A stretch of 20,793 nt of DNA, taken from Pelomyxa schiedti. Its lineage: Eukaryota > Evosea > Pelobiontida > Pelomyxidae. This document shows positions 1 to 9,417 of the stretch, piece by piece; position 1 is the stretch's first letter; each line of letters starts with the position of its first letter. A model generated the notes under the pieces. It was not told the DNA's origin and did not search any database. It was given only the letters and a program-made list of their open reading frames with translations. The position numbers and the translations under genes are program-made. Location: positions 1 through 20,793 of the forward strand of contig JAHLWZ010000549.1 in NCBI GenBank assembly GCA_020536535.1. The letters run 5' to 3'.

Positions 1-2
1 AC

Positions 3-536
3 AAAACCGTAGTTCTATGCTTCATGCTGATCAATCTCAGACGCTCTTACTGCAGTGGATCTCTGTTCGTGATAAGTACAACAAGAGGGGCCCTTCCCGG
101 AGTTGATATCCAGTATCTGTTATTCTTTGAGTTGATGATTATGCGGAGAAAGGGTGACAACTCCAGGCGTGTTTTCCTTGCCAAGGCACCATGGCTAATA
201 GGAAAAACATACGAGTTGGAGGAAGGCTCAAGAACTGCAACTGAGATTATTGATGGCCACTACAAGTGGTTCCAGCTGAACGAGAATCAGTTCTACTTGG
301 TCAAAATGGGAACTGGATGGGCTTGTGAAATCTGGGATTGCCAGGAACAGACACACCTTGTGAAATCCTTCGTTCTGAGGGGCTATAACACTAGTATTAA
401 GCTCGCAGGGGGCTTCATTTTTACAAAGGAGGCAGCAACCTTGCATGTGATTGAGGTAACAACAGGACACGGTATTCTCCTACTGGACTCTGTGGGGTCC
501 TTGATCTTTGATTTCAATGTTGACCTGCTCCCATAA
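3..536 (+). CDS. 3' end of an unrecognised gene (partial)
   Basis: One frame is open from the window edge (base 3) to the stop TAA at 534-536, so this is the C-terminal part of a protein whose start lies outside. The last 110 or so residues look like folded protein: alternating hydrophobic strands, aromatic residues and turns such as EIWDCQEQTHLVKSF and GGFIFTKEAATLHVIEV. This resembles blades of a beta-propeller, but I cannot name a family. Bases 69-113 (GTGATAAG...ATCCAG, 45 nt) are flanked by GT and AG and match the size of other introns here. They are a multiple of three and contain no stop, so they may be either an intron or coding. An intron ending at the AG at 39-40 is also possible. 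Function unknown; coding status is likely because of length and composition. Confidence 0.55.
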   Translation, partial: KTVVLCFMLINLRRSYCSGSLFVISTTRGALPGVDIQYLLFFELMIMRRKGDNSRRVFLAKAPWLIGKTYELEEGSRTATEIIDGHYKWFQLNENQFYLVKMGTGWACEIWDCQEQTHLVKSFVLRGYNTSIKLAGGFIFTKEAATLHVIEVTTGHGILLLDSVGSLIFDFNVDLLP

Positions 537-825
537 CAGTGAGTCTCGGGAAACACTACTCCAGAAAAAAAACCGCAAAAGCTTGCCTTGTGTTGTTAGC
601 GTCCAAGACATCTGATTCCGGCCCTGTTCGTTCAAAAACGGAAGGGCAAAAAAACTTCGTTTTTTTCTTCTTTTAAAAAAAAAAAAAAAAAAACAAACCA
701 AACGAGGTGGTGCGGTGTCAGGCTACCTCCAGTACCGCGATTGAGGGAGGGGAAAAAACCAACACACCCAGTTGTCGCGACTACCGCTTGGATCTTGATC
801 GACGTTTTTTTTTTTTTGAGACACA
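537..825. other. intergenic region with A/T homopolymers, upstream of glycogen synthase
   Basis: No coding frame is supported here. It holds a hairpin-forming A/T repeat (641-670), a long A run (about 675-693), an 8-bp palindrome GTCGCGAC (774-781) and a T run (about 806-818) ending seven or eight bases before the next start codon. It must contain the 3' UTR of the upstream gene and the promoter and leader of glycogen synthase, but no specific promoter element could be identified. Confidence 0.6.
641..670. repeat. inverted repeat / hairpin with A and T arms
   Basis: AAAAAAAC (648-655) and GTTTTTTT (659-666) are perfectly complementary around a TTC loop. GAAG (641-644) and CTTC (667-670) extend the stem across a three-base bulge. 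It lies about 105 bp after the stop of the upstream gene. It could be a 3'-end or termination signal, but that is inference. Confidence 0.6.
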
Positions 826-3681
826 ATGGCACAACCGCCTCAACAGGCACAAGTGACGGTCGCGAGGGCTACGCCGACTACGACGAGCACCGCAACAGCA
901 ACAGCAACGACGACTACGTCGACGTCGTCGGGAGTTTTCACGCTAGACGACGACCCCTTGGCTAACAACGGCGAGGACATCCACAGTCCTGGGTATAATA
1001 ATTTATAATTAAGAGTTCCTTGAAAATAAATATGTAAGGAACATCACTTTGATATCTAATACCATAATAAAACAATTTCACCTTTGATATTAAAAAAAAA
1101 AAAAAAAGAAATTGAACTCACATTTTCAAGTACCAAAGTTTAATACTGACTCCATTAAATCCAGAGGTTTTGGAACCGTTGGCATTTGGGGAGAGGCTAA
1201 TCGAGTAGCTGCCCAGAAAGCTTACCTCTTTGAAATATCCCATGAAGTGGCCCGCAAAAGCGGGGGTATTTATACCGTACTCTCTTCTAAAGCCCTTGTC
1301 ACTGTGAAACAGTGGGGAGACAGGTTGGCCTTTGTCACATTGTATAACTTTCTTTATTGACAACTGATCAGATATGCCTGTGTTGGCCCGTACATCCCTG
1401 CTTCTGCTGCCCTGGAATTCGATCCTCTCACACCAACAAAAGTGGCTGCTACTCTTATCGATCAACTTAAAGTCAAGCACGGTATTATAGTTCATTTTGG
1501 TCGATGGCTCGTCAAAGGTAATTTCAATTTCCAGATTGGTGAAGTTCACATTTATCTCGTGCAATAGGGTATCCTCGCTGCTTCTTGATCGACCCCAAAT
1601 CTTCCACACATAATCTCGCTATGTGGCGGAATGACTTGCAAGGTACCGTGGCGAGTGAAAATGATGCAGAAGCAAATGAAGCAATCATATTTGGATATCA
1701 AGTCGCACACTTCTTCCAAGAACTTTCGTTACTTATCACAAATCGACCTGTGATAGCCCATTTCCACGAATGGTTGGCAAGTGTAGGCTTAATCGTGATG
1801 AAGCGATGGAACGTGAGAGTCGCAACATTGTTCACAACCCATGCCACACTTCTCGGGTAAACTCTATTCTTCTTCCCATTTCCTTTTGTTCCTATTCATC
1901 TAATTGTATCAGACGGTATATGGCCGCTGGTGGGATGGATCTGTACTCTTGCTTACAAAGTGGTATTAATGCTGATGCTGAAGCTGGAAGGCGCCTAATT
2001 TATAATAGGCATTGGATAGAAGTGGGAGCCGGTATGTACGGCGGCAAAGTAATGAACCAACTTATTGTATTGTAGCTCGTGGAGCAGACGTCTTTACCAC
2101 TGTTTCGGACATTACAGGTTTTGAGGCCAGCAAGACTCTTGGGCGCGAGGCCGACATTGTCACACCAAATGGTCTGAACATAGACCGGTCACTACCCAAA
2201 TTTCCTTTCCGATTAAGTAATCATCTGTAGATTCATTGCTGTTCATCAATTCCAGAACTTGCATAAGATGTTCAAGGATAAAATCAGTGACTTTGTTCGA
2301 GGCCATTTCTATGGCTGCTACGATTTTGATTTGGATAACACCTTGTACTTCTTTACTGCAGGGAGGAGGGAATACCGAAATAAGGGTGTAGATCTCATGG
2401 TTGAGGTAGTTTAAACATAAACCGACTGCGAAAATGTTAACATAATGAAGGCTCTAGCAGATTTGAATTACCAACTGAAGCGAGAGGGAAGCAAACTTAC
2501 GGTTGTGTGTTTCATTATCATGCCTGGCAATACTAACAACTACAATGTGGAATCCATCAAAGTATGGTCCCTTTTCCCACTATTCTTCAAAACCAACGAT
2601 CGCAGGGACAAAGTGTCCGCCGGCAAATCCGGGAGGCGTGTGACTCGATCGCCGCCAAAATGAGTGAGCGGATGTATGAAAAACTTCTTCGCGGTGAGAT
2701 GCCTGACATTCACAACCTAACAAGTGAAGTAAGTGTAGCGGTTTTTACCGTTTTCTACCGTTTTTTTTCCAAAAGGAAGATGTTGTTACTCTGAAGAGAC
2801 GACTGCAAATGGTAACTGCCGCCAATCGAGCACCTCCGATCGTTACCCACAATATGGTAAATGACGCTGAAGATGGTGTGCTTCTTTCTTCTACATACAA
2901 TTCATGTTGAACCATTTATACCAGAGGTTTTGTGTCACCTCCGTGCATGCAGACTGTTCAATACAAAGGAAGACAGAGTAAAGGTACGTTCGGCGAATGT
3001 ATTAAAGCTCCCTTACCTCCATAGGTCATTTATCACCCAGAGTTCGTCAGTGCAAACAGCCCCATACTCCCTCTTGGTACCACAAATAATACCTTCCTCT
3101 CCTCACATGTAGTCAGATTACGCCGATTTCGTGAGAGGCTGTCACCTTGGAATATTCGTATCCTACTACGAGCCTTGGGGCTACACCCCCGCCGAATGTT
3201 GTCTCTCTGGTGAGTTACAATTCTCCCCCTCCATGTACCTTTTTTTTTTTGACGCATTTTAGGTATCCCCTCTGTCACTTCGAACTTGACTGGCTTTGCC
3301 AATTACATGGAACGCAGGCTTACCGACCCCGAGTCCAACGGAATATACATCATTGACAGGTTGCCATTTCCCGGTCACAACATTTTCCATCTAATCAGGT
3401 TATAGGCGCACCCGGTCTTTCCAGGAGTCCAAGACACAGCTTTCCGGTGCCCTATGGAGGTTCTGTAACATGACTCAGAGACAACGTATTGAGGTTTGAA
3501 CACAAACAAAGCCCAATCATAACACGTCACTAATATATGTGCACAGCAACGGAACAAGACAGAGCAGCTCTCTGAAGTTCTTGACTGGGCAGTGATGTAC
3601 ACGCAGTACATCAAGGCCCGCAACCTCGCTGTTAAGAAAGTCTTCAACGTGGACCTCCCTGCTCCTCCCTCTTCATCCTGA
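826..3681 (+). CDS. GYS: glycogen synthase, GT3 family (UDP-glucose type)
   Basis: Transfers glucose from UDP-glucose to the growing end of glycogen in the cytosol. Exons: 826-985 (or 992), 1131 (or 1165)-1323, 1372-1517, 1568-1856, 1913-2031, 2076-2187, 2231-2405, 2451-2561, 2606-2728, 2776-2875, 2925-2983, 3025-3076, 3117-3209, 3263-3359, 3406-3493, 3547-3681; about 675-683 aa. Recognisable blocks in order: [13 protein letters not shown] near the N-terminus, [64 protein letters not shown], and [11 protein letters not shown] with the catalytic E-x7-E pair. The C-terminal [16 protein letters not shown] corresponds to the arginine cluster that senses glucose-6-phosphate in the yeast and animal enzymes. 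The first 54 residues are Thr/Ala/Ser-rich and unlike the family. The protein stops soon after the conserved core, so the phosphorylated C-terminal tail of animal and yeast enzymes is missing. Intron 1 (about 145-172 nt) has uncertain ends; the other introns are 40-56 nt. Confidence 0.93.
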
Positions 3682-3995
3682 TTGTTATTGTGATTGTTGT
3701 TCTCCCTTGTGTTCATTGGTTTCCTTGTTTGAAACCGAAAATACAGCAGATAATAGCTTTTTAGATTTGACTTCTTTCCGTAGGCAGGGGAGTGCTGCCA
3801 AATTCCTGGAGCTGGTTGGGCCAAACTAGTCATTCAAGAAAAAAAAAAACCCAGGATCATGGAACTCAAATGGCCGAGATTGTTCGCCATCAGAGGTTTT
3901 TCTAAAGAAAAAGAATAAACTCACTGCGTTCGTGGTCGTTTACGGACGGATCTGACGTGGAGTGGTGTGTTGGACGAGTGGTAGGACGCGTCTAG
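3682..3995. other. intergenic region between glycogen synthase and the ankyrin-DHHC gene
   Basis: No coding frame is supported. It has a TG/TTG-rich stretch just after the stop, an A run near 3839-3850 and an AATAAA at about 3915. It must carry a 3' UTR and the next promoter. GACGCGTC lies nine bases before the next ATG. Confidence 0.55.
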
Positions 3996-6613
3996 ATGTC
4001 GACATCAACAACGACAAGCGGCAATACAACGGCGATAAGCCCAATGCAACAAACTAACGGAGCCGACTCCGATGACGATGACAAGGCCGCCGTTCCTGAC
4101 AGTACGTGTAGTCTTTGTTGTGCTTCAAGTTCAAGACAACATTGTTGGCTGGCTTTTTTGTTCCCCTGTCCTTTTTTTTTACCGCTCAACTAGATATCTT
4201 CACGGCATGCAAGGGGAATAACGTTACAAGAGTGAAACAGTACATCGAGGAAGAAAATGTTGATGTGTGTCTGCCAACGTCTCTAATAACACTTTTTTTT
4301 TTTTTACAAAATCGAAGCGTAACACAAACCAACTCTATTTAAGGTTAATTCAAGAGATAAGGAGGGTGCCACTCCATTGCACTGGGCTTGGTAATTATCC
4401 TTTCTGAACCAAGAAATAAACAATTTCCAGTTATAGAGGATACATGCCTCTTGCAAAATACTTGCTGTCAAAAGGAGCGTCAATCGACCCTTTAACATCA
4501 ACTGAAGGACAGTGTGTAATTCCCATTTTTCATAAGATGGTCTAATATTCCTAGAACACCCCTGCAATGGGCTACTATAGCTGGGTTCATTCGTATCGTT
4601 CATTGGCTCACCAGTGAGGTTTATTGCCACCACCTTTGTTCATCCAATTTCCGTTAGGGGGCAGAATTTGGTATATCTGATAAACGAGGTTACACCTCTC
4701 TTCACCTTGCTGCCCAGCACAATGAAGGCTTGTGTGTTCACTACTTGTTGCAAAAAGGAATGCCAATTGATTCTCCTGGTCTCTTCCAATTTTTGAGAAG
4801 ATATGATTAACTGCTGGCAGACAATGACGGTCACACTGCCCTACACTGGACTGCATACCAAGGGTTTGATGGACTCACCCGATATTTACTGGGTCAAGGG
4901 GTATGCCTTTTTTTTTACCATGATTCACCACTTACACGAGAAGTCTTCAATTCACCAGAAGGACAAAACTGGATTCACCCCTCTCCATTGGGCAGCAACA
5001 AAAGGCAACGCTTCTGTTGTAAAAGTAAGTTTGACTTCCCTCCTGCAACATTAACAACTTGTTAAGACTCTCATTGAGCTTGGGGCAAACCCCATGATAA
5101 CGGAAAATGCGGGGTATCCTTCCCATGTGCACTCGAGTTAGTTTAATTTTGTTTCGTATTCAAATGTGAACAGACAAACAGCGGAGTCACTTGCTAGCCA
5201 CAAAGGGTACGCTGATATAGCAAGATATCTATCATTTGCATCAAAGCACTCTTTAGCTGCCAAAGTAACAACAACTCGCAATGGGAGCTTTTCCCTCATT
5301 ACCTTGCAGGATTTGGTGAAACAACAATGGAAATATATATTGCTGGGATTTCTTTCGGTTCCTGTAGTGATGCTTTTATTCTGCTACTTGCCATTCATAC
5401 TTGTGGTTCCTTCAGTTGTTGCTCTATCCATTTTGATGAACCGTTATGTGTGTTTCAGGGGCCCAAGGTAATCACAATTATCAATTTTACGTAAAAAAAT
5501 CTAAACCGAAAAACAATAACCAGTATGGATACAAGAAACCCATTTTGGGTGAGCTGGTTTGCTGGGGGTTTCCTTATTTCCGCTTACGCATATTTCAGAT
5601 ACATCATTTTTAGTATGTTGCCCGTTTGAACGAGGTCTTTTTCATTTTTTTACAGGCACCATGCAATTCACTATCATGACAATTCTGCACTTCTTGGTCA
5701 ATTTTGTGCTTCTTATTCTATTTTATTCTGTTGTGAGATCAAACCCAGGGGTTATCCCTAAGAATTCCTTTACACTTAAGGTACGGTTTTCATCTTAAAC
5801 GCTTTACCTAAGATTGAGTCTTAGGTTCTTGAAGAACTTCTGCAAAGTGACGAGCCAGTTGCCGATCTGTGCCCCTCTTGCGTTGTGAGTCTCTTCAATG
5901 AATTTTTCTTTGCTACCCTCCACTTAGGCCCTGAGACCGCTTCGTTCCAAGCACTGCCGGGCCTGCAATGTTTGTGTTGCAAGATTTGACCACCACTGTG
6001 TCTGGGTTAACAACTGCGTTGGAGATGCGAACCACCGGTTATTCCAGTGTTTGTTATTTGCCATCTTGGCTGCACATGCCATCTTCCTTTTCTTCTGCAT
6101 CTATTGTAAGGGTTCTGCACTCATCGTTTTTTTTCTAACACCGAAACAGATCTCCGCACTGTTCCCGATGCGCCAGCTTTCTCGCCCTTCCTGAGCTTCG
6201 TTCATTACACCTTTGCCGGACAGCCACTTGTTGCATGCCTCGTTATGTTCCACTCTGCTCATTGCCTATGGGAATTCTTTGTACGTTCTCTTCATCTAAT
6301 AATGACAATTGCTTTCACAAAATATATTCGACGTAACGCCAATTACGACAGCAGTCCACACAAACAAACCCAACTCAACTTGAACACACAGGTAACAGCC
6401 GGACAGATTTACTCCTCGTCGCACAACATCACCACCAACGAGAGCATCAACCGCAACAAGTACAACTGGTTCAAAGGACCCCAGGGCCACTTTATGAACC
6501 CATTCGACAAGGGCATAGTGGCCAACATGAGCGAGTTCTGGCTCCACACCATGGACTACTACAACTTCTGGCTTCGTGACCTGCACCGCTTCACAACCCA
6601 ATCCACAGTCTAA
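3996..6613 (+). CDS. AKR1: ankyrin-repeat DHHC palmitoyltransferase (Akr1/HIP14-type)
   Basis: Integral membrane enzyme that attaches palmitate to cysteines of client proteins, usually at Golgi or endosomal membranes. Exons: 3996-4101, 4194-4264, 4344-4390, 4431-4511, 4555-4618, 4658-4778, 4821-4900, 4941-5024, 5067-5113, 5174-5467, 5524-5612, 5656-5780, 5825-5884, 5928-6105, 6150-6280, 6392-6613; 599 aa, close to human HIP14. A Thr/Ser-rich then Asp-rich leader (about 35 aa) precedes seven ankyrin repeats (for example [14 protein letters not shown] and [15 protein letters not shown]). Hydrophobic segments then flank the cysteine-rich domain [15 protein letters not shown] ... [14 protein letters not shown]. 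The catalytic DHHC is intact, but the usual following Pro is Val. The [15 protein letters not shown] block near the end is typical of the Akr1/HIP14 branch. Introns are 39-60 nt, except the first two (92 and 79 nt) and the last (111 nt). The acceptor of intron 7 could be 4940 or 4943. Confidence 0.94.
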
Positions 6614-6993
6614 TCAAGTAACACATCAAACAAACAACAAACACCAATCAACGCGATGCAACATTGTTTCGCTACCCTCCCGGTGGGCCACACCACTATT
6701 GTGGGCTCATCAAATGGGGGATCCTCGTTTGTTTGTTAAGGAAGGTCGGTGTTGCTTTGGCCAACGGAGTGGAAGCCCGGCTGTGGTGTAAAGATCTGAT
6801 GAGGAAAACGATGAAGGGAAGGTGATCAAAAAAGAAAAAAAAAACCCCAAAAGACCGCCAACGATCGACGCGTTTGGAGAAGCGACAGACGAACGCAACT
6901 GCCGATATTGATAGTCCCGCCACATAGAGAACAAAGCGGCCCATCGTAACACGATCTCTACCTCAACTACAGTCTGTCCTCGTTTTCTCCGCA
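6614..6993. other. intergenic region upstream of the Rab gene
   Basis: No convincing coding frame is present on either strand. A CAA-rich stretch follows the previous stop, and an A-rich run lies at 6828-6843. ATCGACGCGT sits at 6863-6872, and the same ACGCGT core occurs just upstream of the ankyrin-DHHC start (3986-3991). It must hold one 3' UTR and the Rab promoter; nothing more specific is visible. Confidence 0.5.
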
Positions 6994-8208
6994 ATGAAAC
7001 TCAGCAGCATGAACACTGAGAATCTGGGAGGCACCGGTACTGCCTCCCGGTTGTCTTCTACGTCAGCCGGCGATCCGGCCGTGAGGCACCTTACGGCCAC
7101 AACAACTTCGACTGCTCACACTGGCGACCCCGGCGGCTCTGCGTCGTCTGGGCCATCTACTGTGCTGGACGGTATAAGTGCAACTGGTACGAACAGTGGG
7201 CTGATGCCTAACGGCTTTTGTGAGGAGATGGTCCAATTCTGCAATTCCAATGAAGAAGCCTTGATAGCCGAGAAACTTGTTGTAGTTGGAGATGCGGCAG
7301 TTGGTGTGCCTTTGATACTATAAACCGCCAATAAAACAGCTTACTCAATTCTTATAGGTAAAACTTCACTGATTTCCAGGTACAATTATCTTCCCACTTG
7401 CCACATAGTTTATAGAAAGTCTTTCTTAGATATTGTTTCGACAAATTCGACATTAATACTACCACAACTGTTGGGGTGGATTTCATCAGGTAAATACTCC
7501 GCTCTCTTTGACAAACAAATAAAATGAAAAAAGGCAACGGTATAAAATCCTTGGCAGGGACTCTTTTGAAATTTGTATATGGGTATGGAAACTATTTACT
7601 TCTTTCAATTTCTCACTTTCTTCAAGGATACTGCTGGCCAAGAGAGGTTTTCTTTAATTCCCGTTGCCAATGGTGTTCACTGTTTAAAGATTCAAGTCTA
7701 TGCTGCCTTTCTTTGCACGAGGTGCAGGTGCAATTGTGCTTGCATTTGACCTTACATCAAGAGTGTCTTTTGAGAATGTTCGGTTTTGGCTCACTTTTAC
7801 TGCAGTATGTATTTACAGTTCCCGGAAATATACTGACCATAAGTAACCAGCCCGCAGCACAAAGAGAGTCTATTGTTGTACTAGCTGGTCTGAAATGTGA
7901 CAGTCCCGGTAGGCTTGTGTCAAAGGAAGAAGCAAAACACGTAGCGGCCTCCTTAGGTTCACACTACTTCGAGGTACGGCTAAAGACCATACCGCAGAAT
8001 TCTGACATTTTCTTTTCCGCAGTGTTCTTCAAAAGAAAACATAAACGTCCACGTGATGTTTGACAGTGTTGCAAGAATGCTATTCAACCAAGCCATTAAG
8101 CTCCGCCACCAGAATGCCTTAGCCTCCGGTGGAGTCTCCAGCCCTCACAGCAGTAGCATAATAAGACCCACCGGCTCCGAGTCAACGAAAGGCAAGTGCT
8201 GCCACTAA
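6994..8208 (+). CDS. Rab-family small GTPase with N-terminal extension
   Basis: Membrane-traffic switch protein. Exons: 6994-7303, 7358-7379 (22 nt), 7430-7489, 7534-7582, 7627-7646 (20 nt), 7690-7804, 7851-7973, 8023-8208; 294 aa. The GTPase motifs assemble perfectly across these short exons: P-loop GDAAVGKTS (from residue 99), switch I INTTTTVGVDF, WDTAGQERF, and ECSSKEN for G5. The C-terminus is GKCCH, an XCCX-type signal for double geranylgeranylation. Two features are odd. About 93 residues of Thr/Ser/Gly-rich sequence precede the GTPase domain. The G4 motif NKxD reads LKCD, with the Asn replaced by Leu inside an uninterrupted exon. The subfamily is unresolved; switch I and the interswitch do not match one common Rab clearly. 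The start is the first ATG in frame; later ATGs at 7009, 7203 and 7228 are possible. Confidence 0.9.
7358..7379 (+). other. 22-nt microexon of the Rab gene
   Basis: This exon codes GKTSLIS and half of an Arg codon, the second half of the P-loop. It is flanked by AG and GT and by introns of 54 and 50 nt. Skipping it would destroy nucleotide binding and shift the frame. Confidence 0.85.
7627..7646 (+). other. 20-nt microexon of the Rab gene
   Basis: This exon codes DTAGQE plus two bases of Arg, which is the switch II start. It lies between introns of 44 and 43 nt. The motif is essential, so the splice pattern is well constrained. Confidence 0.85.
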
Positions 8209-8484
8209 CATTGTACAGAGAGAAAACCTCCACAACAATGGACTTTTCTCCCTCCTACTAGCCGAGTACGAACAACTCCCAAACACAGCACCCATCATCA
8301 CCACATCCAACTTGAATCTTATCCACCCCAAATTGTACGACGCACTTGTTTATTTTCTTAAACACAATTTTACAGTCGTTTAGAGCATAGGTTTATGTTT
8401 TCCCCAACTTTTATGTTGAGTGTGAAACATGCTATTGCGTCACAGAAGGTAGTTTGGAGGAAGAAACCATGCTCAAGAACTTTG
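8209..8484. other. intergenic region between convergent Rab and RPB4 genes
   Basis: Both flanking genes end here, so this region should hold two 3' UTRs. It contains a small inverted repeat CAAC-N6-GTTG near 8407-8420. No coding frame is supported. Confidence 0.5.
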
Positions 8485-9124
8485 TTAAGACCGCTTCAGA
8501 GCAAGAATTTCATCAAGCAGCTGCTGTAAAGCGTCATCTTCAATAATGCTTACAAGTGAAGGAATGAGGGCCTACTACTTGTTAGATAATTGGGTAGAAG
8601 TAGTTAGCGTAATGTACACGTGCCTTGGCTTCTTCCGCGGTCTCGGGCATTATATTAGCAATAGAAGCCACCTCGAACTGTCTTAGTCCAGCAGTTTCTA
8701 GTATTCTTCGGACTTCTCTGTTGGAGTTCTGGTCCTTGAAGTGACTAAACCGCTCCACGTATTGCAGTGTTTTGGTGAACACACTATAGAATTTTGTTAT
8801 TATGTAAAATGGAATACTTTGGCTACGATGCTGCATTAAGTGGCACTTTGTGTTATTTTGTTTGCGTTGGATGCGTGGCCGCGTGGGAAAGAAAAAAAAA
8901 AAAAAGTACTTCGTCATTTCAGCACCGTGAGACATCTCCTTCCTCTGGGAGAGCAATAGAAACACTTCGCTGTTGCATAAACACTCAGTCTGAGGTGGGA
9001 AGTCTGTGTTAGGCTGTGTGGGTACACAAAAAAATAAACAAATAGTAGTCGTGTTGTACAATTGTAGTGTACAACACCGACCTGGCCCAAAGTCCAACTG
9101 CGCGACGTCGTCGTTTCGGTGCAT
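8485..9124 (-). CDS. RPB4: RNA polymerase II subunit RPB4
   Basis: RPB4 pairs with RPB7 to form the stalk of RNA polymerase II, acting in nuclear transcription. Exons in reading order: 9124-9082, 9003-8910, 8783-8618, 8571-8485; total 129 aa, slightly shorter than human RPB4 (142 aa). Introns are 78, 126 and 46 nt. Diagnostic blocks: CNSEVFLLLSQRKE near residue 25, the helical YVERFSHFKD, FEVASIANIMPETAEEAKA, and a C-terminus ALIPSLVSIIEDDALQQLLD. These follow the RPB4 order exactly, including the ETAEEAK-x-LIPSL core, which carries an extra Ala-Arg at the third splice junction. The start ATG gives a short acidic N-terminus (DDVAQLDFGPD) like that of other RPB4 proteins. The gene converges on the Rab gene, and GH3 follows on the same strand upstream. 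Confidence 0.92.
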
Positions 9125-9417
9125 TGATTGAGATGATTGACCTAATTAACGGTATCTCTAAATTATCTCAGGCCTCTTAAAAGTTTACTGGTGTCTTGTG
9201 GAATTTGCTTCCTTGTTTGTTCCGTCAGTAAACAGCCAGAGAAGACGGTTTTTGTGAGGCTCACACTCTAAGGGCGCTACTTCAGTGTGCCTTGGTCACA
9301 GCGAACGTGATACTTGCGGCGTCTATTCCATCCCATGGACAGAGTTCCTGTCAACAGTTCTGACAAGACAACAACAAAAAAAATCCTTCCGAACCCTGGT
9401 TGTGTTGGTTCAATAAA
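9125..9417. other. intergenic region between the GH3 3' end and the RPB4 start
   Basis: This region lies downstream of the GH3 stop and upstream of the RPB4 start, both on the minus strand. No coding frame is supported. An A run at about 9373-9381 is the only simple-sequence feature. It must include the RPB4 promoter. Confidence 0.5.

Noticed and set aside
1118-1609. Open frame of 163 codons antisense to glycogen synthase
   Set aside because: It is a shadow of exons 2-4 of a firmly identified gene and spans their introns.
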